Shown: piece by piece, positions 56,576-64,000 of the stretch
Numbering within the stretch: the stretch's first letter is position 1
Layout of the letters: each line of letters begins with the position of its first letter
NCBI RefSeq assembly: GCF_000817815.1
Contig: NZ_JPRD01000008.1
Location: forward strand, 1-64,000
Length of the DNA stretch: 64,000 nucleotides
Source: Vibrio owensii CAIM 1854 = LMG 25443
Lineage (GTDB): Bacteria > Pseudomonadota > Gammaproteobacteria > Enterobacterales > Vibrionaceae
Direction: 5' to 3'
Program-made: the position numbers and the translations under genes
The notes under the pieces: model-generated
What the model was told of the DNA's origin: nothing
The model's input: only the letters and a program-made list of their open reading frames with translations
Databases searched by the model: none

Positions 56576-58516
56576 TTATTCCTCAACCTTTGTCGGCGGG
56601 AAATCGATTGAATCGCCTTCACTCGTTAAGATACTGATATTATTTGGCTTTCCGTCTTTATCCAATCTCAGCTCGCCAATCGCACTTTGGTTCACGAGTC
56701 GATAAAAATTGTGGTTGCTTGGTGCGCGTTTAAAAATCTTCAAACGCTTACGTTTGGTAAACAAGTTCAATGGCGAGCGAGGGCTATACAGCAGACGATC
56801 CATTGCATCACATGCGCTCAGAAGTTGCGCTGGAAACTGGTTCTTAATCCCACTACACGTAATCTGATAGATGTTTGGACTATTACGGCGAAAACGCAAT
56901 TTGATGTCATAGGCGAAAGAGTAGTGTACATCACCAGAGAGAATCACGAAGTTAGTTGGGGTTTTGGTGTGAGTGAAAATACTGATCAAGGTATTCGCAC
57001 TGCCCGGATGCGCCATCCAGTTTTCCGCGTCAATCAACAACGGCTGACCAAAACTGGTCATGATACGTTGCAGCGTCTCAATAAACTTCACACCAAACAT
57101 GGGTGCAGCAGAAACGATGATCACTTTGTCTTGATGCATCAACTCTTGTTGGAATTCAATCAAGGCTTCCCAATCCATCAAGCCCGACGGTTTATTCATG
57201 CGTGATTCTGAACGCCAACGACGAGTACGTGTATCCAGTACCACCACTTTTGGTGAGGTGTGAATCGTGTAGTGCCAATCTTCAAAACGATAGAGGTACT
57301 TTATGAACTCGTCTTGAGATTCTGAAGTCAGCTCTTCAAAGTAACGGCGCGCATGCTCCATAAACGGGGCGTTGAATTTTTCTGGCGCGTTTCCCCAACC
57401 TTGGCATAGCCAGTAAGCGATCAGGCTGTTACCGATGATGCGATGTGAGAAGAGGTTCTCATTGGCTGCTTTTTCCCAGCCAACCGTTAGGTTCCAATCG
57501 TCGGTCACGTCATGGTCATCAAAGATCATATAAGTAGGAACGTGAGCGAGTAAATGCTGGACTTTATCCAAGCCTTCGACAAACGCATCAATATGGACTT
57601 TCTCATCACGCCAATGTTGTTGCCATTTCGGCTCTAACGCTTTTCCGCCCGTTATAAATTCTCTTTCCAATAAACGTTCACGATTGACTAACGTCCAAGG
57701 TACTGGAGACCAAACGAGTAGGTACATCGCAAACAGCTCGGCAAAACTGATGAGGTGGTTTTCGCATTCACGTGAACTGAAAATAGGGGTGCCACGATGA
57801 GGGAAGAACTTGCTAAGTAAGCTGCCATCGTCCACGTAGTGGGGCAGAATGTTATCTCGACCATAAAAGCAATCTGGGCTTTGATACAGTTCTTGCGTGT
57901 TTTTGATCGGTGCTTGCGCGAACTCTTCATCAGGCAAGCCTAGTAACTCGACCAATTGCTCAATCGCATCCAGCATTGGACCGGCTACATGATCGGCATA
58001 GATTTGGTCACCGCTCATGATGAGCATATCAGGGCGGTCTTCTATCGGCTGGCTAGCAACTTTTGCGTCAGCTTGAACTAGTGTGTCTTTACTAAAATGA
58101 TGTGGGTTACGACATGAGCCATGCAGGACATAATCGGCTTTTTTAATGATTAGGAACTCCACACCTTGCGCTGAATCTGTGTCTTCACCGTAGACTAGGT
58201 GGGGCATCAACTCGGTTAACAAACCGGATTGGGTATGGATTTGATAGCGCAATGCTTGATGGGTAGGAAACTCACCTTGCAGCGTGAGCATGCAAACCCA
58301 AGCGCGTTTACCAACTTGTAATAGATGCTCTGCCGATACTGGTTGAGAGTAATATTGCGCCCCAGTGGTTACATCGTTGATTTCAATCAAGCCTTCAAGA
58401 GGTTGCGTCGTCACCAACCAAATGTTCACTTCCGTTGCGGTGACTTTTCTTAAAATCGGACCGGCAACAATCAGAGGAAGAGAGGAAAGTTCGTTGGTGT
58501 TGAGCGATGTTGGCAA
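56576..58516 (-). CDS. PhoD-like metallophosphatase
   Basis: A 646-residue protein of the PhoD/calcineurin-like group. Metal-site motifs: HGSCRNPHH, MSGDQIYADHV, MIFDDHDVTDDWN, and SGDVHYSFAYD. There is an N-terminal beta domain (about 15-120) and no signal peptide, so it appears cytosolic, unlike secreted PhoD. The start is TTG at 58516 with AAGGAA five bases upstream. The upstream gene for an acidic 116-residue protein ends 22 bases before it, so the two are co-transcribed. Substrate unknown. Confidence 0.87.
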   Translation of the reverse strand: MPTSLNTNELSSLPLIVAGPILRKVTATEVNIWLVTTQPLEGLIEINDVTTGAQYYSQPVSAEHLLQVGKRAWVCMLTLQGEFPTHQALRYQIHTQSGLLTELMPHLVYGEDTDSAQGVEFLIIKKADYVLHGSCRNPHHFSKDTLVQADAKVASQPIEDRPDMLIMSGDQIYADHVAGPMLDAIEQLVELLGLPDEEFAQAPIKNTQELYQSPDCFYGRDNILPHYVDDGSLLSKFFPHRGTPIFSSRECENHLISFAELFAMYLLVWSPVPWTLVNRERLLEREFITGGKALEPKWQQHWRDEKVHIDAFVEGLDKVQHLLAHVPTYMIFDDHDVTDDWNLTVGWEKAANENLFSHRIIGNSLIAYWLCQGWGNAPEKFNAPFMEHARRYFEELTSESQDEFIKYLYRFEDWHYTIHTSPKVVVLDTRTRRWRSESRMNKPSGLMDWEALIEFQQELMHQDKVIIVSAAPMFGVKFIETLQRIMTSFGQPLLIDAENWMAHPGSANTLISIFTHTKTPTNFVILSGDVHYSFAYDIKLRFRRNSPNIYQITCSGIKNQFPAQLLSACDAMDRLLYSPRSPLNLFTKRKRLKIFKRAPSNHNFYRLVNQSAIGELRLDKDGKPNNISILTSEGDSIDFPPTKVEE

Positions 58517-58538
58517 AGCGGTTCCTTAATATTTTGAA

Positions 58539-58889
58539 TCAGTGTTCTGAATCTTCTTCGAGTATTTCGATAACTTGCGAACTACTAAGTTCATGTCCCA
58601 TCAGAAATAAACCTAACATAGCATCGGCTTTAGATGCACTGTCGCTGTCTTCATCGAGAATTTGCTGTAGACGAGTACGGATCAGGTCGATTTCATGATC
58701 AACAAAACCGCGACCTTCTTCTTCGCCTTGGCCATCTTCTGGTGCGTTATCGAAATGCATAAACAGCATGTCACCATCAAGAGTGGTGCTTTCCAAGCGT
58801 TCTGGTAGCCATTCTTCACCCATCACGATATCGGGGTCGCTACCTTCCGGCAAGTTGTTGATTATGGAGATGAGTTCGGATGCTTTCAC
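58539..58889 (-). CDS. Acidic hypothetical protein, 116 residues
   Basis: A 116-residue, strongly acidic protein (SDPDIVMGEEWLPERL, DGQGEEEGRGFVDHEIDLI, LQQILDEDSDSASKADAM, ILEEDSEH). GTG start at 58889 with a weak ribosome-binding site. I do not recognise a family. It precedes the PhoD-like gene by 22 bases and is probably made with it; its charge suggests it could bind calcium or a basic partner, which is inference. Confidence 0.75.
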   Translation of the reverse strand: MKASELISIINNLPEGSDPDIVMGEEWLPERLESTTLDGDMLFMHFDNAPEDGQGEEEGRGFVDHEIDLIRTRLQQILDEDSDSASKADAMLGLFLMGHELSSSQVIEILEEDSEH

Positions 58890-59023
58890 GATAAACTGCG
58901 GCTTTGGTCATTGGTTTTCTATTGTATCGGCGAATCTGGCAAAAATCTAAATCTCATTGCTGAGAGAAGAGAGAATTTTGACCGTTTCGTGTTTGATTGC
59001 GTGCAGAGTAATCAACCAATGAA

Positions 59024-59047
59024 AAAGAGCTCGTTTCCGAGCTCTTT
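59024..59047. terminator. Terminator downstream of the M4 protease gene
   Basis: AAAGAGCTCG (59024-59033) and CGAGCTCTTT (59038-59047), TTTC loop; on the - strand it follows the protease stop by about 20 bases and is followed by TTTTC. Confidence 0.85.
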
Positions 59048-59067
59048 GTTAAAGGGGGAGGCTGGGT

Positions 59068-61104
59068 TTATTGGCAGCTGCCTTCAAAAGTCCATAGCCA
59101 ATAGTTATCGAATGGATTCGCCCCCCAGTTGTCTTGTGAGGCGACAAAGTGATTGCCCCAGTATTTCACCGCCGTGCCCGCAGGGTAGTAATAGTAAGGA
59201 GACCACTCTTCTAGGTCTGCACACTGATCTTGTGGAACTGGCTCTGGTTGTGGCGCTTCTAACTCTGCGCTCACTGCCACATAAACGTCCGATGAACCTT
59301 GCGTGTTCGCCGCGAGTACGTAGATATCTGCTCCTTTAATACCACTGAAACCGCAATACTCGTGGTTACCTTGGTTAGTCGAAACGCAGTCGTAGTCAGA
59401 AAGTGTTGCTGGACGGTCGATTGCAACATACATGTCGACATTGCCATAGCCATTGTAAGTTTGCACCCATACCTCATCAGCCGGAGACTGACGCAAGACA
59501 AACTGTTGTTCGCCATTCGGTGTGATTTCAACAGGTGTTGGCATATTGATTTCCAACTCTGTCGTCCCTTGCTCTGGATCAGGATTCGGTGTTGGCGTTG
59601 GTTGTGAATCGCCGCAGTTCATTATTTGCACCCCAACTTCTGCGAACGCTGAGGTTACTGCAGAGCCATCATATCCAAGTTTTTGTGCTGCTTTACAAAC
59701 GCCTTCCGCACCTTGTTGGAAGTTCGAGTTAGGTTGCCAGTAAAGTTGGTTGGCCGTCGCATAAGCAACAAATGCTTTCTTGATGTCCCAACTTGGGCTC
59801 ATTGCCAAATGGTAGAAGGCTTTGTTGAAAATGCCTGAGCTGTGGTGCACATCGATGCCATTGTAGTATTGGTTGATATGGTCGATCGAGGAACCGTCAT
59901 GGCTTGGGTTGATGAAGTAACGCATAGCTGGCGAGTATTTCATAACGTGTTCGCCCATCTTCCAATTAAAGCTGCCATGCACATATTGGCTAAGTGCTGC
60001 AGCGGCGACATCGGAAAAGGACTCATTCATTCCGCCCGACATACCACGATATTCCAACCCAGAGTTTTGCTCGGTAAAGCCATGGCTAACCTCATGAGCA
60101 ATAACGTCCCACGTTGCCAGTGGGTACATTGAGTTATTGCCGTCACCAAAGGTCATTTGGCGACCATCCCAAAAAGCATTCCCGTAGTTCGAACCGTAGT
60201 GAACTCGCATGGTTAGCTTTTGACGAATAGGACGCGCACCAATCCAATCTTGGTACATATCAAACACGCGTTGACCAAAATAGTGCGCATCATTCATTGG
60301 AGCGTAGGCGCCATTTACTTCTCGATAGTTATTCACGTTACAGTCAAAACGATGAACTTGGCCACCCCATTGTTGGTTGTTCATGTTGAGGGTTATGACG
60401 TTTTCACTGTCCATTTGGCAGTATTGATTAACTTGGAATCCACCAAACTTGGTGTTGGGACCAAAGTAATAACGGCCGCTTTTGCGGTTGCCTCCCGGTC
60501 CTTCGGCTTCCAAAAACGCGATCCCATCCCATTGGTCGACGATCTCGCCTGATTTTGCGTCCACCAAAGTGATAGGGCGGGAAGGGCGGAAATTCTTAAT
60601 CTGGATTGCATCGACTTTGTAAATCAACCGCGCGGTTTGTTGCTCATCTAACCAGACCATTAGCTCTGCCTGAGCGTCATCACTTGGCGAGTTTTCATTA
60701 CTTGGAGATGTGCTTGCGGCGACACCTTGACGGTTGCCCGTTGCGATCTCAATGGCTTGCTTGCCACTGATCATAGGTAGGGTTGAATCAATATCGCTCT
60801 CAATGCCGACAACAACATCACCATCGACAGGTTGAGCAAATCCTCGAGTAGAGAGATCGGCTACAACGGAGTGTCCGTAAACCGGTATGCCGTAATGGAG
60901 TTGCTGTTTGCGAATCAAAATTTGATTACCGATTTCGACTCGATTGATGTCTCGATAACTCAGCTTAGTGTTCGCCGCGGAATAAGACGCTCGTTGTGTG
61001 TTATTGAGTGCCGTAGATAGATCCGTTTGTGAATGGTCCAGAATTTGTGCTGCATGTGAAGCAAAAGCGAAGGGCGCAAGCGTTAATAAAGTGACGTTTC
61101 GCAT
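59068..61104 (-). CDS. Secreted M4-family zinc metalloprotease (thermolysin/vibriolysin type) with C-terminal binding domains
   Basis: A 678-residue preproprotein. Signal peptide 1-18 (RNVTLLTLAPFAFASHA), an FTP/PepSY propeptide to about 200, then the M4 catalytic domain: VIAHEVSHGFTEQNSGL (HExxH zinc site), GGMNESFSDVAAAA (third zinc ligand) and HHSSGIFNKAFYHLA (catalytic histidine). After a proline-rich linker (PTPTPNPDPEQ) come a PPC-like beta domain and a 50-residue ChiC/CBM5-12-like end (WSPYYYYPAGTAVKYWGNHFVAS). It is probably secreted by the type II system and cut to its mature form; the end domain may bind chitin or a surface polymer. Confidence 0.9.
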   Translation of the reverse strand: MRNVTLLTLAPFAFASHAAQILDHSQTDLSTALNNTQRASYSAANTKLSYRDINRVEIGNQILIRKQQLHYGIPVYGHSVVADLSTRGFAQPVDGDVVVGIESDIDSTLPMISGKQAIEIATGNRQGVAASTSPSNENSPSDDAQAELMVWLDEQQTARLIYKVDAIQIKNFRPSRPITLVDAKSGEIVDQWDGIAFLEAEGPGGNRKSGRYYFGPNTKFGGFQVNQYCQMDSENVITLNMNNQQWGGQVHRFDCNVNNYREVNGAYAPMNDAHYFGQRVFDMYQDWIGARPIRQKLTMRVHYGSNYGNAFWDGRQMTFGDGNNSMYPLATWDVIAHEVSHGFTEQNSGLEYRGMSGGMNESFSDVAAAALSQYVHGSFNWKMGEHVMKYSPAMRYFINPSHDGSSIDHINQYYNGIDVHHSSGIFNKAFYHLAMSPSWDIKKAFVAYATANQLYWQPNSNFQQGAEGVCKAAQKLGYDGSAVTSAFAEVGVQIMNCGDSQPTPTPNPDPEQGTTELEINMPTPVEITPNGEQQFVLRQSPADEVWVQTYNGYGNVDMYVAIDRPATLSDYDCVSTNQGNHEYCGFSGIKGADIYVLAANTQGSSDVYVAVSAELEAPQPEPVPQDQCADLEEWSPYYYYPAGTAVKYWGNHFVASQDNWGANPFDNYWLWTFEGSCQ

Positions 61105-61360
61105 AGTTTACCTTTTATTATGTGTATTTATTTGCATAAGGAATGCGAGTGCAGAGTAAAGATAATTAAGCGATATGTTTAAGTGCAATTAATTGAATAT
61201 TTGACGTTAATTCAAAATAAATTTATAAATTGTTCAAGGTTTGTACTGTGATATGAAGGTAGACGGAGTCTTGTAGGAATTTTTACCCGATCTTAGACCA
61301 AAGTCAGATATACTCTTTTTCAATCGAGACCTTCTCAAATTACAGTGACATAGGAGAGCT

Positions 61361-62674
61361 ATGAAACACCTAGTAGGAGCATCGTTAGTATGTTCTGGTT
61401 TATTGCTGAGCGGTTCGGCGTTGGCTGAAACAAAGCACGCGGAGCAAGAGTGGGGCATTGCGGCAATGTACCGAACGGCATCGATCCCGTTTTATACAGC
61501 CAATGATGACTCAACGGTGAGCACGTTTGTGCCAATGATGTTCTTTGAAAACGAACACTTGTACATCGACGGTATCGAAGGCGGTGTGTTCTTATTTGAT
61601 GAGAGCGATTCTAACTGGCGTACCAGCGCCATCATGCGATTACGCTTTGTTGATATTCCTAAATCCATTCAAAATGCGTTTGAAGGGGATCGTGTCGATT
61701 TCGGTGGCCAAATTCGTTATAACTTCGATGAAAACTGGCGCGCTGAATTTGAAGTCATGACGGATGACGAATTTCAATTTCACTCTAACTACCGCATCGC
61801 TGCGAACTATGAATTGGGCGATTGGGAGTTAGAACCCTCTTTTACCATTCGTTATAAAGATGCCGACTTCAACAGTTCGTACTACTCATTTAAAGATTCA
61901 ACAGGTGAGAAAATTGGTGCGGGTATTGATGCGAACTTGGGTATCAAAGCACGTTACCACGTAATTTCTAACCTGTATCTATTGGGTGAAACCAGCATCA
62001 CGCGTCTGGATAGTGAGGCGTATAACAGCCAAATCGTAGAAGACCGTTACCAAGGTGAAGTGTTCGTCGGCTTTGGCTTCTTCAACGATAAAGGCAAAGA
62101 GCGTAAGTCTGATTTGCGTAATCGCCCGTATCTTCGAATTGCACATGGCTGGGCAACACCTTCGAACATGGGTGACATCTTTAAGTTCAATGCTGAGAAA
62201 GATGAATACAATAACCAACTGACGTCTTTCTTCTACGGGCATCCGCTGACTGACGAGCTATTTGGCTTACCTCTAGATATCTATCTAACCCCAGGTCTTG
62301 TTCACCATTGGTCGTCAGACGTGCAATCTTCTAGCACTGAATATGTGATGGCGATTAAAGCGTATTACACCTTTAATTGGCCTACGAAATGGCGTTTTGG
62401 TGTTGCAGAAGGTATGTCTTACATCGATAACATTACCTATATCGAAGGGACAGAGATGGAAGAGAAGGGTTATACACCAAGCAACCTGCTCAACTATCTC
62501 GATTTCTCATTGGATGTAAACGTCGGTGACCTGTTCAACCAAAAAGATTGGGAGAACATGTGGGTCGGTTACTCACTGCATCACCGCAGTGCGATCTTCG
62601 AGAACGCATCACAGTTTGGTCGTATCAAAGGCGGCAGTAACTACAATACGATCTACTTCCAGTACGATTTTTAA
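61361..62674 (+). CDS. MipA/OmpV-family outer-membrane protein
   Basis: A 437-residue protein with a signal peptide (LVGASLVCSGLLLSGSALA) and alternating beta-strand pattern. The start of the mature part (EWGIAAMYRTASIPFYTANDDSTVSTFVPMMFFEN) is a MipA/OmpV signature, and the C-terminus YNTIYFQYDF ends in an aromatic residue, as expected of a beta-barrel. It is longer than typical OmpV (about 250), so it may have extra strands or loops. Role in transport or cell-wall scaffolding is possible. AGGAGAG precedes the ATG. Confidence 0.85.
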   Translation: MKHLVGASLVCSGLLLSGSALAETKHAEQEWGIAAMYRTASIPFYTANDDSTVSTFVPMMFFENEHLYIDGIEGGVFLFDESDSNWRTSAIMRLRFVDIPKSIQNAFEGDRVDFGGQIRYNFDENWRAEFEVMTDDEFQFHSNYRIAANYELGDWELEPSFTIRYKDADFNSSYYSFKDSTGEKIGAGIDANLGIKARYHVISNLYLLGETSITRLDSEAYNSQIVEDRYQGEVFVGFGFFNDKGKERKSDLRNRPYLRIAHGWATPSNMGDIFKFNAEKDEYNNQLTSFFYGHPLTDELFGLPLDIYLTPGLVHHWSSDVQSSSTEYVMAIKAYYTFNWPTKWRFGVAEGMSYIDNITYIEGTEMEEKGYTPSNLLNYLDFSLDVNVGDLFNQKDWENMWVGYSLHHRSAIFENASQFGRIKGGSNYNTIYFQYDF

Positions 62675-62695
62675 GCTCAGCTGAAAACAAATATA

Positions 62696-62725
62696 AATAA
62701 GCCTCATCTTGACATGAGGCTTATT
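62696..62725 (+). terminator. Rho-independent terminator
   Basis: AATAAGCCTCAT (62696-62707) and ATGAGGCTTATT (62714-62725), 12-base stem, followed by TATTT. Confidence 0.9.
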
Positions 62726-62905
62726 TATTTCCTGTTAATTGGTAATTATTCTTATTTCTATTCTTCTGTATTTGTAATTGTTATCCATTCAATTTAAAAA
62801 CTATTCTAATATTTAATTGAATTGACACCTCTCTGACCTATTAATATTTCATTCATATAAAACGTTGGAATGAAATATAAGATTGCATTTTGTATTTTTT
62901 AATAA

Positions 62906-62919
62906 TTGACTGTGGTCAA
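62906..62919 (+). promoter_or_regulatory. FNR-like binding site
   Basis: TTGACTGTGGTCAA is a 5-4-5 palindrome differing from TTGAT-N4-ATCAA at one position per arm. A -10-like GATATT at 62944-62949 gives a spacing near the -41.5 position of FNR-activated promoters. DmsABC operons are FNR-activated in enterobacteria. Confidence 0.55.
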
Positions 62920-63198
62920 GATTATCACCCCTTAAATCTACAAGGATATTAATAGTGGCGGGTGGCCATGCCTTAGTTGCTCAAGGCTTGTGCTATCTAG
63001 CTTAATTGATGGTTTTGTAGAAATGTTGCTTTGATTTGCCTTGTGTATTAATTAAAGCGAAATTAGATATTTTCAATGAATGCCTATTTTGAAAATACAA
63101 TCTCTATGTCTTTTATTTCTAACGAGTGTTCTTTCCCCACTTAAAGCCATTAATTAAGCGCCACGACCAAATTCAAAAACGTAATTTAGGAAAAAACC

Positions 63199-64000
63199 AT
63201 GAGTCAAAATGGTAAGTTTAATATTACTCGGCGTGATGCTTTAAAGGGCGGCTCTGCACTTGGCGCTTTGGCGTTAGCAGGAAACGCGCTTTCTCTCCCG
63301 TTTGCAACTAAAGCGGTTGCCAAAGAAACACCAGCAAAACCAAACGAAAAAATTGTCTGGTCGGCATGTACCGTAAACTGTGGTTCTCGTTGTCCACTTC
63401 GTATGCACGTGGTCGACGGTGAAATCAAATGGGTAGAAACCGATAACACGGGTGATGATGTGTACAACCACAATCACCAAGTTCGCGCTTGTTTGCGTGG
63501 TCGCTCTATGCGTCGCCGTGTTTACTCACCAGACCGTTTGAAATACCCACTTCTTCGCGTTGGTAAGCGTGGTGAAGGTAAGTTCAAACGTATCACTTGG
63601 GATGAAGCCTTTGACCTCATTGGTGATAACCTAAAACGCATCATTAAAGACCACGGTAACGATGCGGTGTACCTAAACTACGGTACAGGTACGCTTGGTG
63701 GTACAGTAACTAAGAGTTGGGATCCGAGCGCGACATTGGTTGCACGTATGATGAACCTTTGTGGTGGTTACCTAAATCACTACGGTGACTACTCTGCAGC
63801 AAACATCGAATGTATGTCAGAGTACTTCTACGGTTCATTCGTTGATAACAACTCGATTGATGATGTTCAAAACGCAGACCTATGTCTGATGTTTGGTAAC
63901 AACCCAGCAGAAACCCGTATGTCCGGTGGTGGTCAGGTTCACAACTATGTGGATGCGAAAAACATCAGTCACACTCGCACGATTTGTATCGACCCTCGTT
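63199..64000 (+). CDS. dmsA: DmsA-like molybdopterin oxidoreductase, N-terminal part (cut by window end)
   Basis: 267 residues to the window edge. A twin-arginine signal (ITRRDALKGGSALGALALAGNA) targets the folded enzyme to the periplasm. The 4Fe-4S motif is CTVNCGSRCPL followed by a distal cysteine in QVRACLRGRS. Further on, RITWDEAFDLIGDNL and CLMFGNNPAETRMSGGG belong to the molybdopterin-guanine-dinucleotide domain of the DMSO reductase family, closest in pattern to DmsA/YnfE. It probably reduces DMSO or another S- or N-oxide during anaerobic growth; dmsB and dmsC would be expected just beyond the window. The ribosome-binding site is TTAGGAAAA. Confidence 0.92.
   Translation, partial: MSQNGKFNITRRDALKGGSALGALALAGNALSLPFATKAVAKETPAKPNEKIVWSACTVNCGSRCPLRMHVVDGEIKWVETDNTGDDVYNHNHQVRACLRGRSMRRRVYSPDRLKYPLLRVGKRGEGKFKRITWDEAFDLIGDNLKRIIKDHGNDAVYLNYGTGTLGGTVTKSWDPSATLVARMMNLCGGYLNHYGDYSAANIECMSEYFYGSFVDNNSIDDVQNADLCLMFGNNPAETRMSGGGQVHNYVDAKNISHTRTICIDPR

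Larger units (their letters stand above)
62675..63198. other. Long intergenic region upstream of the dmsA-like gene
   Basis: 524 bases. After the MipA terminator the only ordered elements I see are a perfect TTGACA (62822-62827) with a poor -10, the FNR-like palindrome at 62906-62919, and a -10-like GATATT (62944-62949) at about the spacing of an FNR-activated promoter. No ORF or structured RNA (a molybdenum-cofactor motif was looked for) is supported. Confidence 0.55.

Overview
The window looks like chromosomal DNA of a Vibrio, probably of the Harveyi clade (V. parahaemolyticus / V. alginolyticus type). The evidence is a run of ~120 bp attC repeats of the Vibrio superintegron type, a dense set of c-di-GMP genes, a yjjI-yjjW pair, a VcINDY-like transporter, an MshA-like prepilin and a secreted M4 protease. 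The species call is inference from gene content; no rRNA or marker gene is present.

Region 1 (1-~8.4 kb) is the distal part of a chromosomal integron cassette array. Eight complete attC sites and one partial one separate cassettes, all on the + strand. They encode a NucS/PD-(D/E)XK-like nuclease, a GNAT acetyltransferase, a Phd/ParE toxin-antitoxin pair with its own promoter, a small membrane protein, an AbiGi-like protein, a SEC-C protein, a HEPN-like protein, a membrane protein broken by a nonsense codon, and a GNAT broken by two frameshifts. An IS110-superfamily IS1111-attC-type element (5933-7297) sits inside one attC. Its transposase is frameshifted, and its long non-coding end carries two short segments matching its two insertion junctions, as expected of a guide (bridge/seek) RNA. 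No integrase gene is in the window; the array continues to the left.

Region 2 (8.4-15.1 kb) is ordinary accessory chromosome: GNATs, a MAPEG protein, a divergent HxlR/NTF2-like pair with paired palindromic operators, an S51 peptidase, a decayed TPR/membrane locus, a DUF417 protein and two coupled GNATs, one related to the GNAT in the cassette array.

Region 3 (15.3-37.9 kb) is dominated by signalling and anaerobic or redox metabolism. It holds an SLC13 transporter co-transcribed with a cNMP-domain histidine kinase and a receiver protein, then c-di-GMP enzymes (PAS-GGDEF*-EAL, DUF3391-HD-GYP, tandem HD/HD-GYP, HAMP-GGDEF paired with a monohaem periplasmic protein, and a degenerate HD-GYP). Between them lie LysE, YjjI/YjjW, LysR, TerC, a 2OG oxygenase, an NAD(P)-binding protein, an iron alcohol dehydrogenase and TyrP with two TyrR boxes. 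A 71-residue ORF at 36976 lies behind an almost consensus LexA box.

Region 4 (38-64 kb) contains the heterodimeric MdlA/MdlB exporter, a lone type IV prepilin, a GltS-like symporter, a LysR/monooxygenase/Gfo-Idh-MocA unit, a Tag-like glycosylase, and a three-gene operon of a membrane-anchored DUF2760 protein plus two atypical Hsp70s with a sigma-32-like promoter. It continues with a CHASE-GGDEF protein, a DEDDh exonuclease, a TerB protein, a PhoD-like phosphatase with an acidic partner, an M4 protease and a MipA/OmpV protein. The window ends inside a dmsA-like molybdoenzyme gene preceded by an FNR-like site.

The best candidates for undescribed biology are the attC-targeting IS with its guide-like segments, the LexA-controlled 71-residue protein, the DUF2760-Hsp70-Hsp70 operon, the cytochrome-like/GGDEF pair, and the defence-like cassette set. 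All coordinates, motifs and starts were read by eye; no database search was possible.
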